This document shows positions 44,426-54,017 of a DNA stretch of 64,000 nucleotides, piece after piece (position 1 is the stretch's first letter; every line of letters begins with the position of its first letter). The stretch comes from Daejeonella sp. GTDB taxonomy: Bacteria > Bacteroidota > Bacteroidia > Sphingobacteriales > Sphingobacteriaceae. A program made the translations under genes and the position numbers. The notes below the pieces were generated by a model that did not search any database, was not told the DNA's origin, and saw only the letters and a program-made list of their open reading frames with translations. Location of the stretch: the NCBI RefSeq assembly GCF_030695525.1, contig NZ_JAUYSS010000061.1, forward strand, positions 1 to 64,000, in the 5' to 3' direction.

Positions 44426-45732
44426 TGATTTTATACAGTACCAATAATAAAGAATTAAGAGTTCCTTTTAAAGAAGGTGTTTTCAATAGTTTACCCGCCG
44501 ACAAGGGATTATATATGCCGGTAAATATCCCTGTGTTGGATCCGGAATTTATTGCTGATCTGCACAAGTATAGCTTGCCAGAAATTGCTTTCAGGGTGTC
44601 TAAAGCAATTCTGAATGGTGCAATTCCCGAAACCGATCTGAAGGCTATTATCGATGATGCGATCAATTTCGATGCTCCTGTTGTTGAACTTTCAGAACAA
44701 ATAAATGTGCTGGAACTGTTTCATGGTCCTTCACTTGCATTCAAAGATTTCGGTGCCAGGTTCATGAGCCGTGTGATGAGTTATTTTTTGAAAGAGGGTG
44801 AGCAACAACTGGATGTACTGGTAGCCACATCTGGAGATACAGGTGGGGCGGTGGCCTTGGGATTTCTGGGTGTTCCAAACGTAAGGGTAACTATTTTATT
44901 TCCAAAAGGAAAGGTAAGTCCGATACAGGAGCTCCAGTTAACTACCAACGGACAAAACATTCGTGCGATTGAGATCGATGGCACCTTTGATGATTGCCAG
45001 GCCCTGGTAAAACGTGCATTCAATGACCCTGAACTGAAGGAGAAATTTCGCCTTACCTCAGCTAATTCTATCAATATTTCAAGACTTATCCCTCAGACAT
45101 TCTATTATTTTTATGCCTATGCTCAAATTCAGCGTAAGGGGTTTAAGGAAGTAGTTTTTTCTGTCCCTAGCGGTAATTTTGGAAATATTGGAGCTGGTTT
45201 GCTTGCCTGGAAGATGGGGCTGCCTGTCAGGCAGTTTATAGCTGCTACCAATATTAATGATACAGTTCCGGCATTTCTCCGAACCGGGGTTTATCAGGCT
45301 AAGCCGAGTGTTCAAACCTGGTCAAATGCAATGGATGTAGGCGATCCAAGTAACTGGGTAAGGATTATGGATTTGTTTAAAGGTGAAACTGCAGATCTGA
45401 AAAAACTTCTTACTGCCTATACTTTTACAGACGAAGAAACGCTAAATGCAATTGAAAAGGTTTATAGAGAGCAACATTATATTATGTGTCCGCATACAGC
45501 CATTGCCTGGCTGGCATCAAAGCAATGGTTAAAGGATCATCCGGTTGAAAGCGCCGAACTTGTATTTCTTTCAACTGCGCATCCATGTAAGTTTCCTGAT
45601 ATTTTTTCAAAGGAGATAGCTGGCAATATTGAGGTGCCATTACAGGTGCAGGAACTTGAAGGCCGGGAAAGACTCGCAATTACATTGGGCCGGGATTTTG
45701 AAGGCTTTAAGAATTATTTACTGGACAGCTAA
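44425..45732 (+). CDS. thrC: Threonine synthase
   Basis: A 435-residue PLP enzyme converting O-phosphohomoserine to threonine. The PLP lysine is in HGPSLAFKDFGARFM; phosphate-binding residues in VATSGDTGGAVALGF and SVPSGNFGNIGAG; the N terminus MILYSTNNKELRVPFKEGVF is typical of the long (ThrC type 2) form. Last gene of thrABC; no strong terminator follows. Confidence 0.97.
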   Translation: MILYSTNNKELRVPFKEGVFNSLPADKGLYMPVNIPVLDPEFIADLHKYSLPEIAFRVSKAILNGAIPETDLKAIIDDAINFDAPVVELSEQINVLELFHGPSLAFKDFGARFMSRVMSYFLKEGEQQLDVLVATSGDTGGAVALGFLGVPNVRVTILFPKGKVSPIQELQLTTNGQNIRAIEIDGTFDDCQALVKRAFNDPELKEKFRLTSANSINISRLIPQTFYYFYAYAQIQRKGFKEVVFSVPSGNFGNIGAGLLAWKMGLPVRQFIAATNINDTVPAFLRTGVYQAKPSVQTWSNAMDVGDPSNWVRIMDLFKGETADLKKLLTAYTFTDEETLNAIEKVYREQHYIMCPHTAIAWLASKQWLKDHPVESAELVFLSTAHPCKFPDIFSKEIAGNIEVPLQVQELEGRERLAITLGRDFEGFKNYLLDS

Positions 45733-45852
45733 TTGCTTAAATTGATTAATTTCAGATTGAAAATTTTCTGTTTCTTAGTGTTTTAGCCAGGTAAAGTAAA
45801 CAGATAACATGCAATAAACATATTAATTGCGAAAAAATCGTACTTTAAGGTT

Positions 45853-46122
45853 ATGAGCAAATTTCATATTCCTGAGAATACTATCTATATCTGTATGGGT
45901 AGCAAATGTTCTAAACGGGGCAGCAGGGAAATGTATAAAAATCTGAAGCATTACCTGAAGGGTAAGGGAGTAAAAGACGAAATTGAGCTTATTATTACCG
46001 AATGTACAGACCGATGTAAATTTGCTCCGGTTCTGGCTGCCCAGCCTGCGAATATATGGCTGAAGGAATATACCTCGAAAGACGTACTTAAATTACTTGA
46101 GGAGATCTCAGGAGATAATTGA
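45853..46122 (+). CDS. Thioredoxin-like [2Fe-2S] ferredoxin-domain protein
   Basis: An 89-residue protein with four cysteines at 14, 19, 51 and 55 (ICMGSKCSKRGS and TECTDRCKFAP), the spacing of thioredoxin-like 2Fe-2S ferredoxins such as NuoE and the Shethna-type proteins. Likely a small electron carrier, or a metal-binding protein related to (2Fe-2S) domain proteins next to metabolic genes. It stands alone between thrC and a converging FG-GAP gene whose stop is six bases away. Confidence 0.85.
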   Translation: MSKFHIPENTIYICMGSKCSKRGSREMYKNLKHYLKGKGVKDEIELIITECTDRCKFAPVLAAQPANIWLKEYTSKDVLKLLEEISGDN

Positions 46123-46128
46123 TTTAAG

Positions 46129-47364
46129 CTATTCCCGTGGCATTTTGCCAAGCAGCAACCTGGCTTGAGTTCCCCAGCCACCAATAAAAGCATCCGGGAT
46201 ACCATCTTTATTCACATCGCCGATACAAATACCCCATGAACGCCCATGAGTCTCCTCAGGAATGACTTCTTTGCTCATATCGGTAAATTTACCATCCCCA
46301 TTATTTTTGTAAGCCCTGACCTTGTCCGCATTAAAACCTGGAATAGTAATAGCACTCAGTAAAATATCCGGATGGCCATCACCATCGAAATCGATCACAT
46401 TAGCTGCATAGGTAGAGAATTTATTTTCGGGCATTCTGTTGCGACTTTCATCTTTAAAAAAGCCCTTACCATTATTGATCAAGAGTCTGGCTTGTGGATC
46501 TTTGTCCCATTTTCCGCCATTATTTGTAAGATTAGCAAAGAGAATATCCTGATCACCATCTCCATCGGCATCGAACAGAACAATTTCGCGTGTATGAAGA
46601 GGAACAAGAAGCTCAAGTTGATTGGATTTTTCTGTAAAATTCCCCTTTCCGTTGTTTATATATAATCTGTTTGGTGGGATTTCATTCCCTACGATCATAT
46701 CCAGATCACCATCGGCATCCAGATCTGCAAGTTTAATATCCTGTGTAGCGTCATTTATTTCCGGTAGGTATGATTTAGTGCGATCTGAAAAACTTCCCGG
46801 CTTTAGTTTGTTGTTCAGCCATAGAAAATTTTGCCCTTTTGAACCAGAGTTGCCAACCAAAATATCTGTCAGACCATCCCCGTCAACATCTGCAACAGCC
46901 AGACCATTCCCTTCACTTTTCGACGGGAGCTCATCGCTGAGATCCTGAAAAGTACCATCACCATTGCCCAGATATAGTTCCGGAGTCTGGTCATCTTCTG
47001 CTACAAAAATAGCATCAAGATTACCATCATTATTGAAGTCGCTGAGACGTACATGTTCTGTATCGTTCTTCACCTCCCGAAATACTCCCTGCTTCCAGGT
47101 GAATCTGCCATTACCATCATTCAGATACAATCTGTTAACATCATTTTCTACGGCTATGACAATATCCAGATCCCCATCATTATCAATATCCCCGAATGCT
47201 GCATCCAGGGAATGTAGATTTGGAGCCTGTGGTAGGTGAGTAAGTGTTACATCCTCAAAATAAGCTGTTGAAAATACTCCGGAAGTATTCGGGCTTGAGG
47301 GTGCACATGCCAGGTAGATGATCAGTGCCGGGGCGGAGAAAATAAATAGCCGGGATCGTTTCAT
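46129..47364 (-). CDS. FG-GAP/VCBS repeat lipoprotein
   Basis: A 411-residue lipoprotein (signal MKRSRLFIFSAPALIIYLAC with lipobox) built of about seven repeats, each with a calcium-binding DxDxDG motif: DIDNDGDLD, DFNNDGNLD, DVDGDGLTD, DLDADGDLD, DADGDGDQD, DFDGDGHPD, DVNKDGIPD. Seven repeats suggest a single beta propeller like an integrin head, probably on the outer surface. Ligand unknown. A ctgacaggg-family palindrome lies just upstream of its start. Confidence 0.88.
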   Translation of the reverse strand: MKRSRLFIFSAPALIIYLACAPSSPNTSGVFSTAYFEDVTLTHLPQAPNLHSLDAAFGDIDNDGDLDIVIAVENDVNRLYLNDGNGRFTWKQGVFREVKNDTEHVRLSDFNNDGNLDAIFVAEDDQTPELYLGNGDGTFQDLSDELPSKSEGNGLAVADVDGDGLTDILVGNSGSKGQNFLWLNNKLKPGSFSDRTKSYLPEINDATQDIKLADLDADGDLDMIVGNEIPPNRLYINNGKGNFTEKSNQLELLVPLHTREIVLFDADGDGDQDILFANLTNNGGKWDKDPQARLLINNGKGFFKDESRNRMPENKFSTYAANVIDFDGDGHPDILLSAITIPGFNADKVRAYKNNGDGKFTDMSKEVIPEETHGRSWGICIGDVNKDGIPDAFIGGWGTQARLLLGKMPRE

Positions 47365-47367
47365 ACT

Positions 47368-47402
47368 TAACGCTGACAGGGTTTTAAACCCTGTCAGCGT
47401 TA
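47368..47402. repeat. Palindrome of the ctgacaggg family
   Basis: Perfect 17-bp inverted repeat (taacgctgacagggttt and its complement) with a one-base centre, three bases upstream of the FG-GAP start codon. Its core is the same as the terminator-like palindrome at 38875-38907. In this position it cannot terminate the FG-GAP gene and would form a hairpin over its ribosome entry site if transcribed. Confidence 0.8.
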
Positions 47403-47492
47403 GCTAAATTACCAAAACTTATACAATAAGTTATAAGAAATTAGTGAACGGTAGATATGATTGATCTAATGGTTGATTTTTATATAAGTGTT

Positions 47493-47518
47493 AAAGGCTG
47501 CCTTTTCAGACAGCCTTT
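47493..47518 (-). terminator. Hairpin after ferritin gene
   Basis: aaaggctg (47493-47500) and cagccttt (47511-47518) form an 8-bp stem four bases beyond the ferritin stop. The T-run on the minus strand is only three long, so it is a moderate terminator. Confidence 0.5.
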
Positions 47519-47521
47519 GTA

Positions 47522-48049
47522 TTATTCAGCAGAATATTTAATATTCCCGATATTTTTATCAATGTCCCAGTAACCTGTTCCGCTTTCACCGATAATATCG
47601 AATAGTTCCAAGGCCCTGCGAGCTATATATTCTTCCTCCCGCTGCTCTCTCAGGAACCAGTTTAGGAATTCAAGTGTTACATAATCCTGCTCTTTATGGC
47701 AGCGGGCGACGATATTTTTAAATGACTGTGTGATTGCAATTTCCTGATCAAGTGCATCTTCGAACACTTCGCGGAAGGTGCTGAATTCATTTTTAATATT
47801 GTTGACTTCTGGCGATATTGCGGTACCTCCCATATCAAGAATGTACTTATATATTTTTAACTGGTGATCTCTCTCTTCATTAGATTGTTTGAAGAAAAAG
47901 TCGGCTGATCCCTCGAAACCATTACGGTCACACCAGGAAGCCATTGATAAATAGATGGCCGAGGAATGTGCTTCTTTTTTTACCTGCTGGTTAAGCAGCG
48001 TTTCTATCTCTGCAGAAAGCAGGGTTTTAATTCGCATCAAATCTTTCAT
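47522..48049 (-). CDS. ftnA: Ferritin
   Basis: A 175-residue non-haem ferritin for iron storage. Ferroxidase ligands are visible: NQQVKKEAHSSAIYLSMASW, FFFKQSNEERDHQLKIYKYI (EExxH) and LEFLNWFLREQREEEYIARRAL. Four long helices of normal length. Start could be the first Met or M5 (MRIKTLLSAEIE). A TAATTTTG -7 box lies at 48085-48078, 28 bases upstream. Confidence 0.93.
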   Translation of the reverse strand: MKDLMRIKTLLSAEIETLLNQQVKKEAHSSAIYLSMASWCDRNGFEGSADFFFKQSNEERDHQLKIYKYILDMGGTAISPEVNNIKNEFSTFREVFEDALDQEIAITQSFKNIVARCHKEQDYVTLEFLNWFLREQREEEYIARRALELFDIIGESGTGYWDIDKNIGNIKYSAE

Positions 48050-48077
48050 AACTTAAATATTTTACTGTTTGTTAATA

Positions 48078-48085
48078 CAAAATTA
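48078..48085 (-). promoter_or_regulatory. Candidate -7 box of the ferritin gene
   Basis: TAATTTTG fits TAnnTTTG and would start transcription about 22 bases upstream of the ferritin ATG. No TTTG at the -33 distance, so only half the consensus is present. Confidence 0.4.
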
Positions 48086-48137
48086 AGTAAATAAGCAGAA
48101 GGTAGTTGATCTTTGGATAATATGGAGTTAATCTAAA

Positions 48138-48497
48138 TTAAGAAACTACCAAACGGTTAAGGCAATCCGTGATAATATGATTAAGTCTGAACATGGTAAA
48201 GGCACCATGGAGTATTTCTTTGAGGTAGATTATCTCGATTCCCGACAGCACATAACAGTTATCCTTTAACAGGATTATTTCGATATCAGCGTGCTCAATT
48301 AATGTACACATATGTCCGAGGTCAACCTTGTCAATTATTTTTTTCAGATCACTGAGTGATTGAAAGCTAAGTTTAGAGGTTTTTCCTGAGAAACTAAGAA
48401 AGAGGCAATTTTCTTTGTCAGATTGATAAACACCACCTTTCGAAGTAATAAATACTTCGATTAATTCAGTTGAAGTGATGGGGTTCTCTATTAACAT
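48138..48497 (-). CDS. Hypothetical protein, 119 residues
   Basis: Not recognised. A small soluble protein with no signal peptide or membrane helix, two Cys, and an alternating beta pattern (ENCLFLSFSGKTSKLSFQSL, IEIILLKDNCYVLSG) ending in a helix (IYLKEILHGAFTMFRLNHIITDCLNRL). It lies downstream of metF on the same strand with a 116-base gap, and upstream of ferritin. Coding is likely from length and codon use, but no function can be offered. Confidence 0.6.
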   Translation of the reverse strand: MLIENPITSTELIEVFITSKGGVYQSDKENCLFLSFSGKTSKLSFQSLSDLKKIIDKVDLGHMCTLIEHADIEIILLKDNCYVLSGIEIIYLKEILHGAFTMFRLNHIITDCLNRLVVS

Positions 48498-48613
48498 TGA
48501 AATACAAAGATCACATTATTTAGAAACAATCCAAATAAATATAAAAATTATTTTCCTAGCCTTTGTAATGCAGAATGGATTTCGTTCGTCATCCGGTCTG
48601 TATGATTTTTTTA

Positions 48614-49570
48614 TTAAAATATTGCTTCTGCAATACGCTTGGTTGGACCGGGATTACTCATTGTATAAAAGTGCAATACCGGCGCCCCAACTTTCATTAA
48701 TTCTTTACACTGAGCAATCATATGTTCAATTCCAACTTCTTTTACCTCTTTTTCTGATTTGCATTTTTGAACAGCTTCACTAAGTTCCTCCGGCAAATCG
48801 ATATGAAAAATTTTCGGAAGGCTGATTAATTGTTTGGAAGAAGTAATTGGTTTTAATCCGGGTATAATCGGAACGTTTATTCCGTTTTCGCGGCATAAAG
48901 CAACAAAATTAATATACTTGGTATTGTCGAAGAACATCTGGGTCACGATAAATTCTGCCCCCATTTCAATTTTCTTTTTCAGAAAGCCAAAGTCTGTTTT
49001 CATGTTTGGCGCTTCAAAGTGTTTTTCGGGATATCCGGCTACACCGATACAAAATTTGGTCTTATAAGCAGTGTCGTAATCTTCATGAAGGTAAACCCCA
49101 TTATTCATATTGACCACTTGTTCTAATAGATCAGTCGCATAAGTATGTCCTCCTGGCGTAGGAATAAATCCTGAATCAGCATGACGGGCATCTCCTCGTA
49201 AAACCAGAACGTTATCTATGCCTAAAAACTGCAGGTCGATCAGGGTATTTTCAGTTTCTTCCTTAGTAAATCCTCCGCAAATCAGATGAGGCACCGCATC
49301 CACATTGTAGCGATTCATGATCGAGGCGCAAATAGCTACGGTTCCGGGGCGTTTACGATAGGAAACCTTTTCCAGCAGTCCATTGCTATGCTGTTTATAG
49401 ATATAATCCTCTCTATGATAGGTTACATCAATAAAGGGCGGGTTAAAGTCCATCAACGGATCTATGGCATCATAAATACCCTGTATACTCTGCCCTTTTA
49501 AAGGTGGCAGAAGCTCGAAAGAGAAAAGTGTTTTGCCTTTGGCGTTTTTTATGTGATCGGTGATTTTCAT
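48614..49570 (-). CDS. metF: 5,10-methylenetetrahydrofolate reductase
   Basis: A 318-residue MetF, the FAD enzyme making 5-methyl-THF for MetH. Visible: FSFELLPPLKG (Glu), FIDVTYHREDY, NVLVLRGDARHADSGF, KIEMGAEFIVTQMFFDN (FAD/folate site) and PGLKPI. Same strand as metH, with a small four-helix-bundle gene in between; all three should be under the SAM-I riboswitch upstream of metH. Confidence 0.95.
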   Translation of the reverse strand: MKITDHIKNAKGKTLFSFELLPPLKGQSIQGIYDAIDPLMDFNPPFIDVTYHREDYIYKQHSNGLLEKVSYRKRPGTVAICASIMNRYNVDAVPHLICGGFTKEETENTLIDLQFLGIDNVLVLRGDARHADSGFIPTPGGHTYATDLLEQVVNMNNGVYLHEDYDTAYKTKFCIGVAGYPEKHFEAPNMKTDFGFLKKKIEMGAEFIVTQMFFDNTKYINFVALCRENGINVPIIPGLKPITSSKQLISLPKIFHIDLPEELSEAVQKCKSEKEVKEVGIEHMIAQCKELMKVGAPVLHFYTMSNPGPTKRIAEAIF

Positions 49571-49575
49571 GCCTG

Positions 49576-50049
49576 CTAGTTGGTTGGTGGTTAGTAGGTT
49601 AGATTTTATCTACTCCCCATAAAACTAAATACTTATTTGCTATTCTTGTTTATCATTATTGTACCTAATGAAACCATTTAATAATTTACCTAATGCTTCA
49701 ATTTTTGTGAGGCAGGTTGATAATTGAACTTCTGTGATGTATGATAGGTCTTTTGAAATATAAAGTTGTGTTTCCAATTCATATAATGAACCTCTGGCGA
49801 TGGATAAAAATTGTACAGTCTCTTCTTTATATTGTCTTCCACAACCTTCTGCTATATTGGATGGCACAGAAACAACGCATCGTCTTATCTGTGAAACTAT
49901 CCCAAATTGTTCAGATTTCGGGAAGGTAGCAGTCAATTCATAAACATGTGAAGCTAATGCACGGGAATGTTTCCATACATCCAACTCCGTATATTTCTGA
50001 TAAGCACTCATTACAAATCCAACCAACTAACAACTAACCAACAACTAGT
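49576..50049. mobile_element. Putative cassette bounded by inverted CAAC-word repeats, carrying a four-helix-bundle gene
   Basis: The left arm (49576-49602, starts ctagttggttggtggttag) and the right arm (50019-50049, ends caactagt) are imperfect inverted repeats of about 27-31 bp, both opening with ctagt read inward. They enclose exactly one gene. The right arm contains the metH stop codon (50045-50047). Related words occur at 14158-14196. No transposase is present, so mobility would be in trans or historical. Confidence 0.45.
49640..50008 (-). CDS. Four-helix bundle (S23/IVP-like) protein
   Basis: A 122-residue protein of the four-helix bundle family first seen as 23S rRNA intervening-sequence proteins and related to diversity-generating-retroelement Avd. 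Visible: YTELDVWKHSRALASHVYELTATFPKSEQFGIVSQIRRCVVSVPSNIAEGCGR, then LSIARGSLYELETQLYISKDL. Basic patches suggest nucleic-acid binding. The start is placed at MSAYQKYTELDVW; six more upstream residues look unconserved. It is inserted between metH and metF inside inverted word arrays. Role unknown. Confidence 0.88.
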   Translation of the reverse strand, partial: SAYQKYTELDVWKHSRALASHVYELTATFPKSEQFGIVSQIRRCVVSVPSNIAEGCGRQYKEETVQFLSIARGSLYELETQLYISKDLSYITEVQLSTCLTKIEALGKLLNGFIRYNNDKQE

Positions 50050-53000
50050 ACCCCAAATTCGGGCTCAACCATCGCTCCGTTTCCTCTACTGTCATCCCCT
50101 TTCGAAGGGCATAATCTTCTACCTGATCCTTGCTGATTTTGCCTAATCCGAAGTAGCGGGATTGCGGATGGGCAAAATAATAGCCGCTGACTGCTGCGGT
50201 AGGATACATTGCAAAACTCTCAGTCAAATGAATTCCGGTTGCCTTTTCTGCATCAAGTATATCGAACAGCGTTGCTTTTTCGGTATGATCCGGACAGGCG
50301 GGATATCCCGGGGCCGGACGAATGCCTCTGTATTTTTCCTTGATCAAATCTTCAGAACTAAGCGATTCATCATTCGAATAGGCCCAGAATTCTTTTCTAA
50401 CCAGCTCATGCATACGCTCTGCAAATGCCTCTGCAAGGCGATCTGCGAGGGCTTTTACCATGATACTGTTATAATCATCAAAGTTCTTTTCAAACTCGGC
50501 TACCAGTTCATCACAGCCTATTCCTGTGGTAACCGCGAATCCGCCCCAGTAATCAGCAATGCCCGATTCTTTTGGAGCAATAAAGTCTGAAAGGGCATAA
50601 TAGGGCTCACCAGCTGCTTTCTCTGCCTGTTGCCGAAGTGTATGGATGGTTCTGTAAACCTGTGTTCTGCTCTCATCAGTATAAAGTTCGATGTCATCGC
50701 CTACAGAATTTGCCGGCCAGAAACCAATCACCGCATTGGCTTTCAAAGATTTGTCGGCAATGATCTTGTCGAGCAAAATTCTGGCCTCGTCATAGAGTTT
50801 TTTTGCTTCCGCACCAACAAAATCATCTTGAAAAATACGCGGGTAACTTCCTCTCAACTCCCAGGTATGGAAAAAAGGTGTCCAGTCGATATAAGGTACC
50901 AGTTCTTCTAAAGAAAAATCAACAAATGACCTGGTTCCAAGGAATGTAGGTTTTGATGCAACAGCCGCATTCAAATCAATTTGAAACTTGCCTGCCCTTA
51001 CCTCTTCAATAGTTTTAAAGCGTTTGTCTGATTGCTTGTTTAAATGGGCCTCTCTTGCTTTTGAATATTCATTATGAATGGTTGTGATATATTCCCCACG
51101 GTTTTCATCACTCATCAGGGTACTGCATACCGTAACACTTCTCGAAGCATCAAGCACATGTACGGATGGACCTGAATAATTTGGAGCCACCTTCACCGCT
51201 GCATGAATTCTGGAAGTAGTTGCACCACCAATAATTAATGGAATCGTAAATCCTTCCCTTTCCATTTCTTTTGCGAAATGAACCATTTCATCCAGAGATG
51301 GGGTAATCAGTCCGCTGAGACCGATTATATCTACATTTTCAGCTTTTGCTGTTTCAATAATTTTCTGTGCAGGAACCATTACTCCCAGGTCAATGACCTC
51401 AAAATTATTACAGGCCAGAACAACCCCGACAATATTTTTACCAATATCATGAACGTCGCCTTTTACTGTCGCCAGTAATACTTTTCCTGCATTTTTGCGC
51501 TGGTTACTATCAGCATTATTCAGTTTTTCTTCCTCGATGAAAGGTAATAAGTAAGCCACTGCCTTCTTCATTACCCTGGCCGATTTTACCACCTGAGGAA
51601 GGAACATCTTACCCTGTCCAAACAGATCACCCACAATACCCATCCCGTCCATCAATGGTCCTTCAATAACCTCGAGGGGCTTAGCATATTTCTGACGTGC
51701 TTCTTCTACATCGTCATCCAGGTAGTCGATGATGCCTTTTACCAGCGAGTGTGATAAGCGCTCTTCCACACTTGCATTGCGCCATGCCTCATCCTTTACA
51801 ATAATTTTACCGGTGGTTTTAATCGTTTCGGCAAAATCAACCAGGCGCTCTGTGGCGTCTGGGCGGCGATTTAGCAGCACATCTTCAACCAATTCCAGCA
51901 AATCTTTAGGTATTTCTTCATACACTTCAAGCATGCCGGCATTGACAATACCCATATCCAGTCCGGCTTTAATTGCATGGTAAAGGAACGCGGAGTGCAT
52001 TGCCTCACGGACGGTATTATTCCCCCTGAAAGAGAATGAAATGTTACTTACTCCGCCACTTACCTTGGCAAGCGGAAGGTTTTGTTTGATCCAGCGGGTG
52101 GCTTCAATGAAGTCTACTGCATAGTTATTATGCTCTTCCAGTCCGGTAGCAACCGTCAAAATATTCGGATCAAAAATAATATCTTGCGGAGGAAAGTTGA
52201 CCTCATTAACCAGAATATTATACGATCTCTGACAAATTTCCTTACGTCTTTCGAGTGAATCAGCCTGTCCGGCTTCATCAAATGCCATTACAACTACTGC
52301 AGCTCCATATTGGCGGATTTTCCCCGCATAAGTTTTAAAAGCCTCTTCCCCTTCTTTCAAAGAGATTGAATTCACAATCCCCTTTCCCTGAAGACATTTT
52401 AATCCGGCTTCAATTACCGTCCATTTAGATGAATCCACCATGATGGGCAGTTTGGAGATATCAGGTTCAGAAGCAATCAGGTTAAGGAATTTAACCATTG
52501 CTGCTTCAGAGTCGAGCATTCCTTCATCCATATTGATGTCAATGATCTGAGCACCACCTTCAACCTGCTGACGAGCAACAGAAAGTGCTGTATCGAAATC
52601 GCCGCTAAGAATCAGTTTAGAGAATTTCGGAGATCCTGTGATATTGGTACGCTCACCTATATTTACAAAGTTCGTTTCGGGAGTCAGTGTAACCGGCTCA
52701 AGTCCGCTAAGCCTAAGAAAAGGTTCAGGAGAAGCAGGGATCCTTGGCGAAAATTTTGCTGCTTTTTCAGCAATACATTTAATGTGTTCAGGAGTTGTAC
52801 CACAGCAACCACCTACAATATTGACAAAGCCGTTTTCCATGAAATCTTCAACCAAATGAGCAGTTTCATGGGGCAGTTCATCATAAGCTCCAAACTCATT
52901 GGGTAGTCCGGCGTTCGGATAGGCGGAAATAAAACAGTCCGCTTTTTGAGAGAGTTCTTCAATATGCGGACGCATATCTTTTGCTCCAAGCGCACAATTT

Positions 53001-53719
53001 AGTCCTATACTTAATAAATTTGCATGACTCAATGAGTTTAAAAATGCCTCAACGGTCTGGCCGGATAAGGTTCTTCCACTGGCATCCGTAATTGTTCCCG
53101 AGATCATGATATCGATCTTCCTGCCGCTCTCGTTCTCATAATTCTTCGCTGCAAAAAGCGCGGCTTTGGTGATGAGTGTATCCGTAATTGTTTCGAAAAG
53201 CAATACATCAGCCCCTCCTTCAATCAGGCCCTTAACCTGCTCATAATAAGCATCTACCAATTCGTCAAAAGTAACGGCCCGATAACCGGGATCATTAACA
53301 TCCGGAGACATGGAAGCCATTTTCGTTGTGGGACCGAGGGCACCGGCAACAAAACGGGGTTTATCAGGATTTTTCAGCGTGTACTCATGGGCGATTTCTT
53401 TGGCAATTCGTGCACCTTCAAAACTCATTTCATACGACAGATCTTCCATCTGGTAGTCGGCCATCGAAATGCGTTGGGTGCTGAATGTATTCGTTTCAAT
53501 GATATCGGCACCAGCTTCAAGGTATTCGGCATGGATTGCTTTGATGATATCCGGACGGGTAATGTTAAGCAGGTCATTATTACCTCTTACATCACATGGA
53601 TGATCTTTAAATCGTTCACCCCTGAAATCATCTTCTGTTAACTGATAGCGTTGAATCATGGTGCCCATAGCACCATCAATTACTAGTATTCGTTTTTGTA
53701 ATTCTTCTCTAATGTTCAT
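50045..53719 (-). CDS. metH: Cobalamin-dependent methionine synthase
   Basis: A 1224-residue MetH. Modules in order: homocysteine-binding barrel ([17 protein letters not shown]; zinc Cys in GLNCALGA and [11 protein letters not shown]), pterin-binding domain ([14 protein letters not shown]), cobalamin cap and B12 domain with the lower-ligand motif [12 protein letters not shown], and AdoMet reactivation domain ([26 protein letters not shown]). It methylates homocysteine using methyl-THF. Start set at [13 protein letters not shown]; the 25 residues of upstream reading come from a repeat array. A SAM-I riboswitch lies 150 bases upstream. Confidence 0.97.
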   Translation of the reverse strand: MNIREELQKRILVIDGAMGTMIQRYQLTEDDFRGERFKDHPCDVRGNNDLLNITRPDIIKAIHAEYLEAGADIIETNTFSTQRISMADYQMEDLSYEMSFEGARIAKEIAHEYTLKNPDKPRFVAGALGPTTKMASMSPDVNDPGYRAVTFDELVDAYYEQVKGLIEGGADVLLFETITDTLITKAALFAAKNYENESGRKIDIMISGTITDASGRTLSGQTVEAFLNSLSHANLLSIGLNCALGAKDMRPHIEELSQKADCFISAYPNAGLPNEFGAYDELPHETAHLVEDFMENGFVNIVGGCCGTTPEHIKCIAEKAAKFSPRIPASPEPFLRLSGLEPVTLTPETNFVNIGERTNITGSPKFSKLILSGDFDTALSVARQQVEGGAQIIDINMDEGMLDSEAAMVKFLNLIASEPDISKLPIMVDSSKWTVIEAGLKCLQGKGIVNSISLKEGEEAFKTYAGKIRQYGAAVVVMAFDEAGQADSLERRKEICQRSYNILVNEVNFPPQDIIFDPNILTVATGLEEHNNYAVDFIEATRWIKQNLPLAKVSGGVSNISFSFRGNNTVREAMHSAFLYHAIKAGLDMGIVNAGMLEVYEEIPKDLLELVEDVLLNRRPDATERLVDFAETIKTTGKIIVKDEAWRNASVEERLSHSLVKGIIDYLDDDVEEARQKYAKPLEVIEGPLMDGMGIVGDLFGQGKMFLPQVVKSARVMKKAVAYLLPFIEEEKLNNADSNQRKNAGKVLLATVKGDVHDIGKNIVGVVLACNNFEVIDLGVMVPAQKIIETAKAENVDIIGLSGLITPSLDEMVHFAKEMEREGFTIPLIIGGATTSRIHAAVKVAPNYSGPSVHVLDASRSVTVCSTLMSDENRGEYITTIHNEYSKAREAHLNKQSDKRFKTIEEVRAGKFQIDLNAAVASKPTFLGTRSFVDFSLEELVPYIDWTPFFHTWELRGSYPRIFQDDFVGAEAKKLYDEARILLDKIIADKSLKANAVIGFWPANSVGDDIELYTDESRTQVYRTIHTLRQQAEKAAGEPYYALSDFIAPKESGIADYWGGFAVTTGIGCDELVAEFEKNFDDYNSIMVKALADRLAEAFAERMHELVRKEFWAYSNDESLSSEDLIKEKYRGIRPAPGYPACPDHTEKATLFDILDAEKATGIHLTESFAMYPTAAVSGYYFAHPQSRYFGLGKISKDQVEDYALRKGMTVEETERWLSPNLGY

Positions 53720-53732
53720 ATATAATTTAGAC

Positions 53733-53827
53733 ATGAGATATGAGATGTGAGATATGAGATAAAACTGATGAAATGCAATGATTTTTGCATACATAAGTCT
53801 GATATCTCAAATCTAATGTCTCATATC
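53733..53827. repeat. Word arrays upstream of metH (gatatgagatgtgag)
   Basis: tgagatatgagatgtgagatat words at 53733-53760 and, in the other orientation, tatctcaaatctaatgtctc at 53802-53825. Same family as at 2304 and 34895. They lie in the leader between the riboswitch and metH and can fold back on each other. Confidence 0.65.
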
Positions 53828-53870
53828 TACAAACAGGCTTATCTTCGAAAAGTCGGTATTTATTGACTCT

Positions 53871-53970
53871 CACTTATCTGTTCCCGCACATGCGGGATAG
53901 AATGTAGCACCTTATTAGCACAGGTTGCTAAGATTTCTCAGGGTCTAATCCCTCCATCTTTCTGAATAAG
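53871..53970 (-). ncRNA. SAM-I (S-box) riboswitch
   Basis: Read on the minus strand from 53970: cttattcagaaagatggag, gga-ttaga-ccctgagaaat, cttagcaacctg, gctaataaggtgctacattc, a hairpin cccgcatgtgcggg, and agataagtg. These are the conserved S-box blocks in order (P1, GGAGGGA, GCAACC, AAGGTGCTA, AGATAAG), P1 closing between cttatt and agataag. It should sense S-adenosylmethionine and reduce metH (and the downstream four-helix-bundle gene and metF) when SAM is plentiful. I see no clear terminator hairpin, so the expression platform is uncertain. Confidence 0.92.
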
Positions 53971-53975
53971 CAGTG

Positions 53976-54007
53976 CAAAAGTGCAAGATATTTTGATGAA
54001 ATGCAAA
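53976..54007 (-). promoter_or_regulatory. Promoter of the SAM-riboswitch transcript
   Basis: On the minus strand TTTG (54007-54004), a 20-base spacer and CACTTTTG (53983-53976), one mismatch from the Bacteroidota consensus. The predicted start falls at the 5' edge of the riboswitch (about 53970), which supports both calls. Confidence 0.7.
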
Positions 54008-54017
54008 TACAGCTTGT

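Noticed and set aside
53720-53794. Longer N terminus for MetH
   Set aside because: The extra 25 residues are encoded by the spacer and the gatatgagat word array; the conserved protein begins at [10 protein letters not shown].
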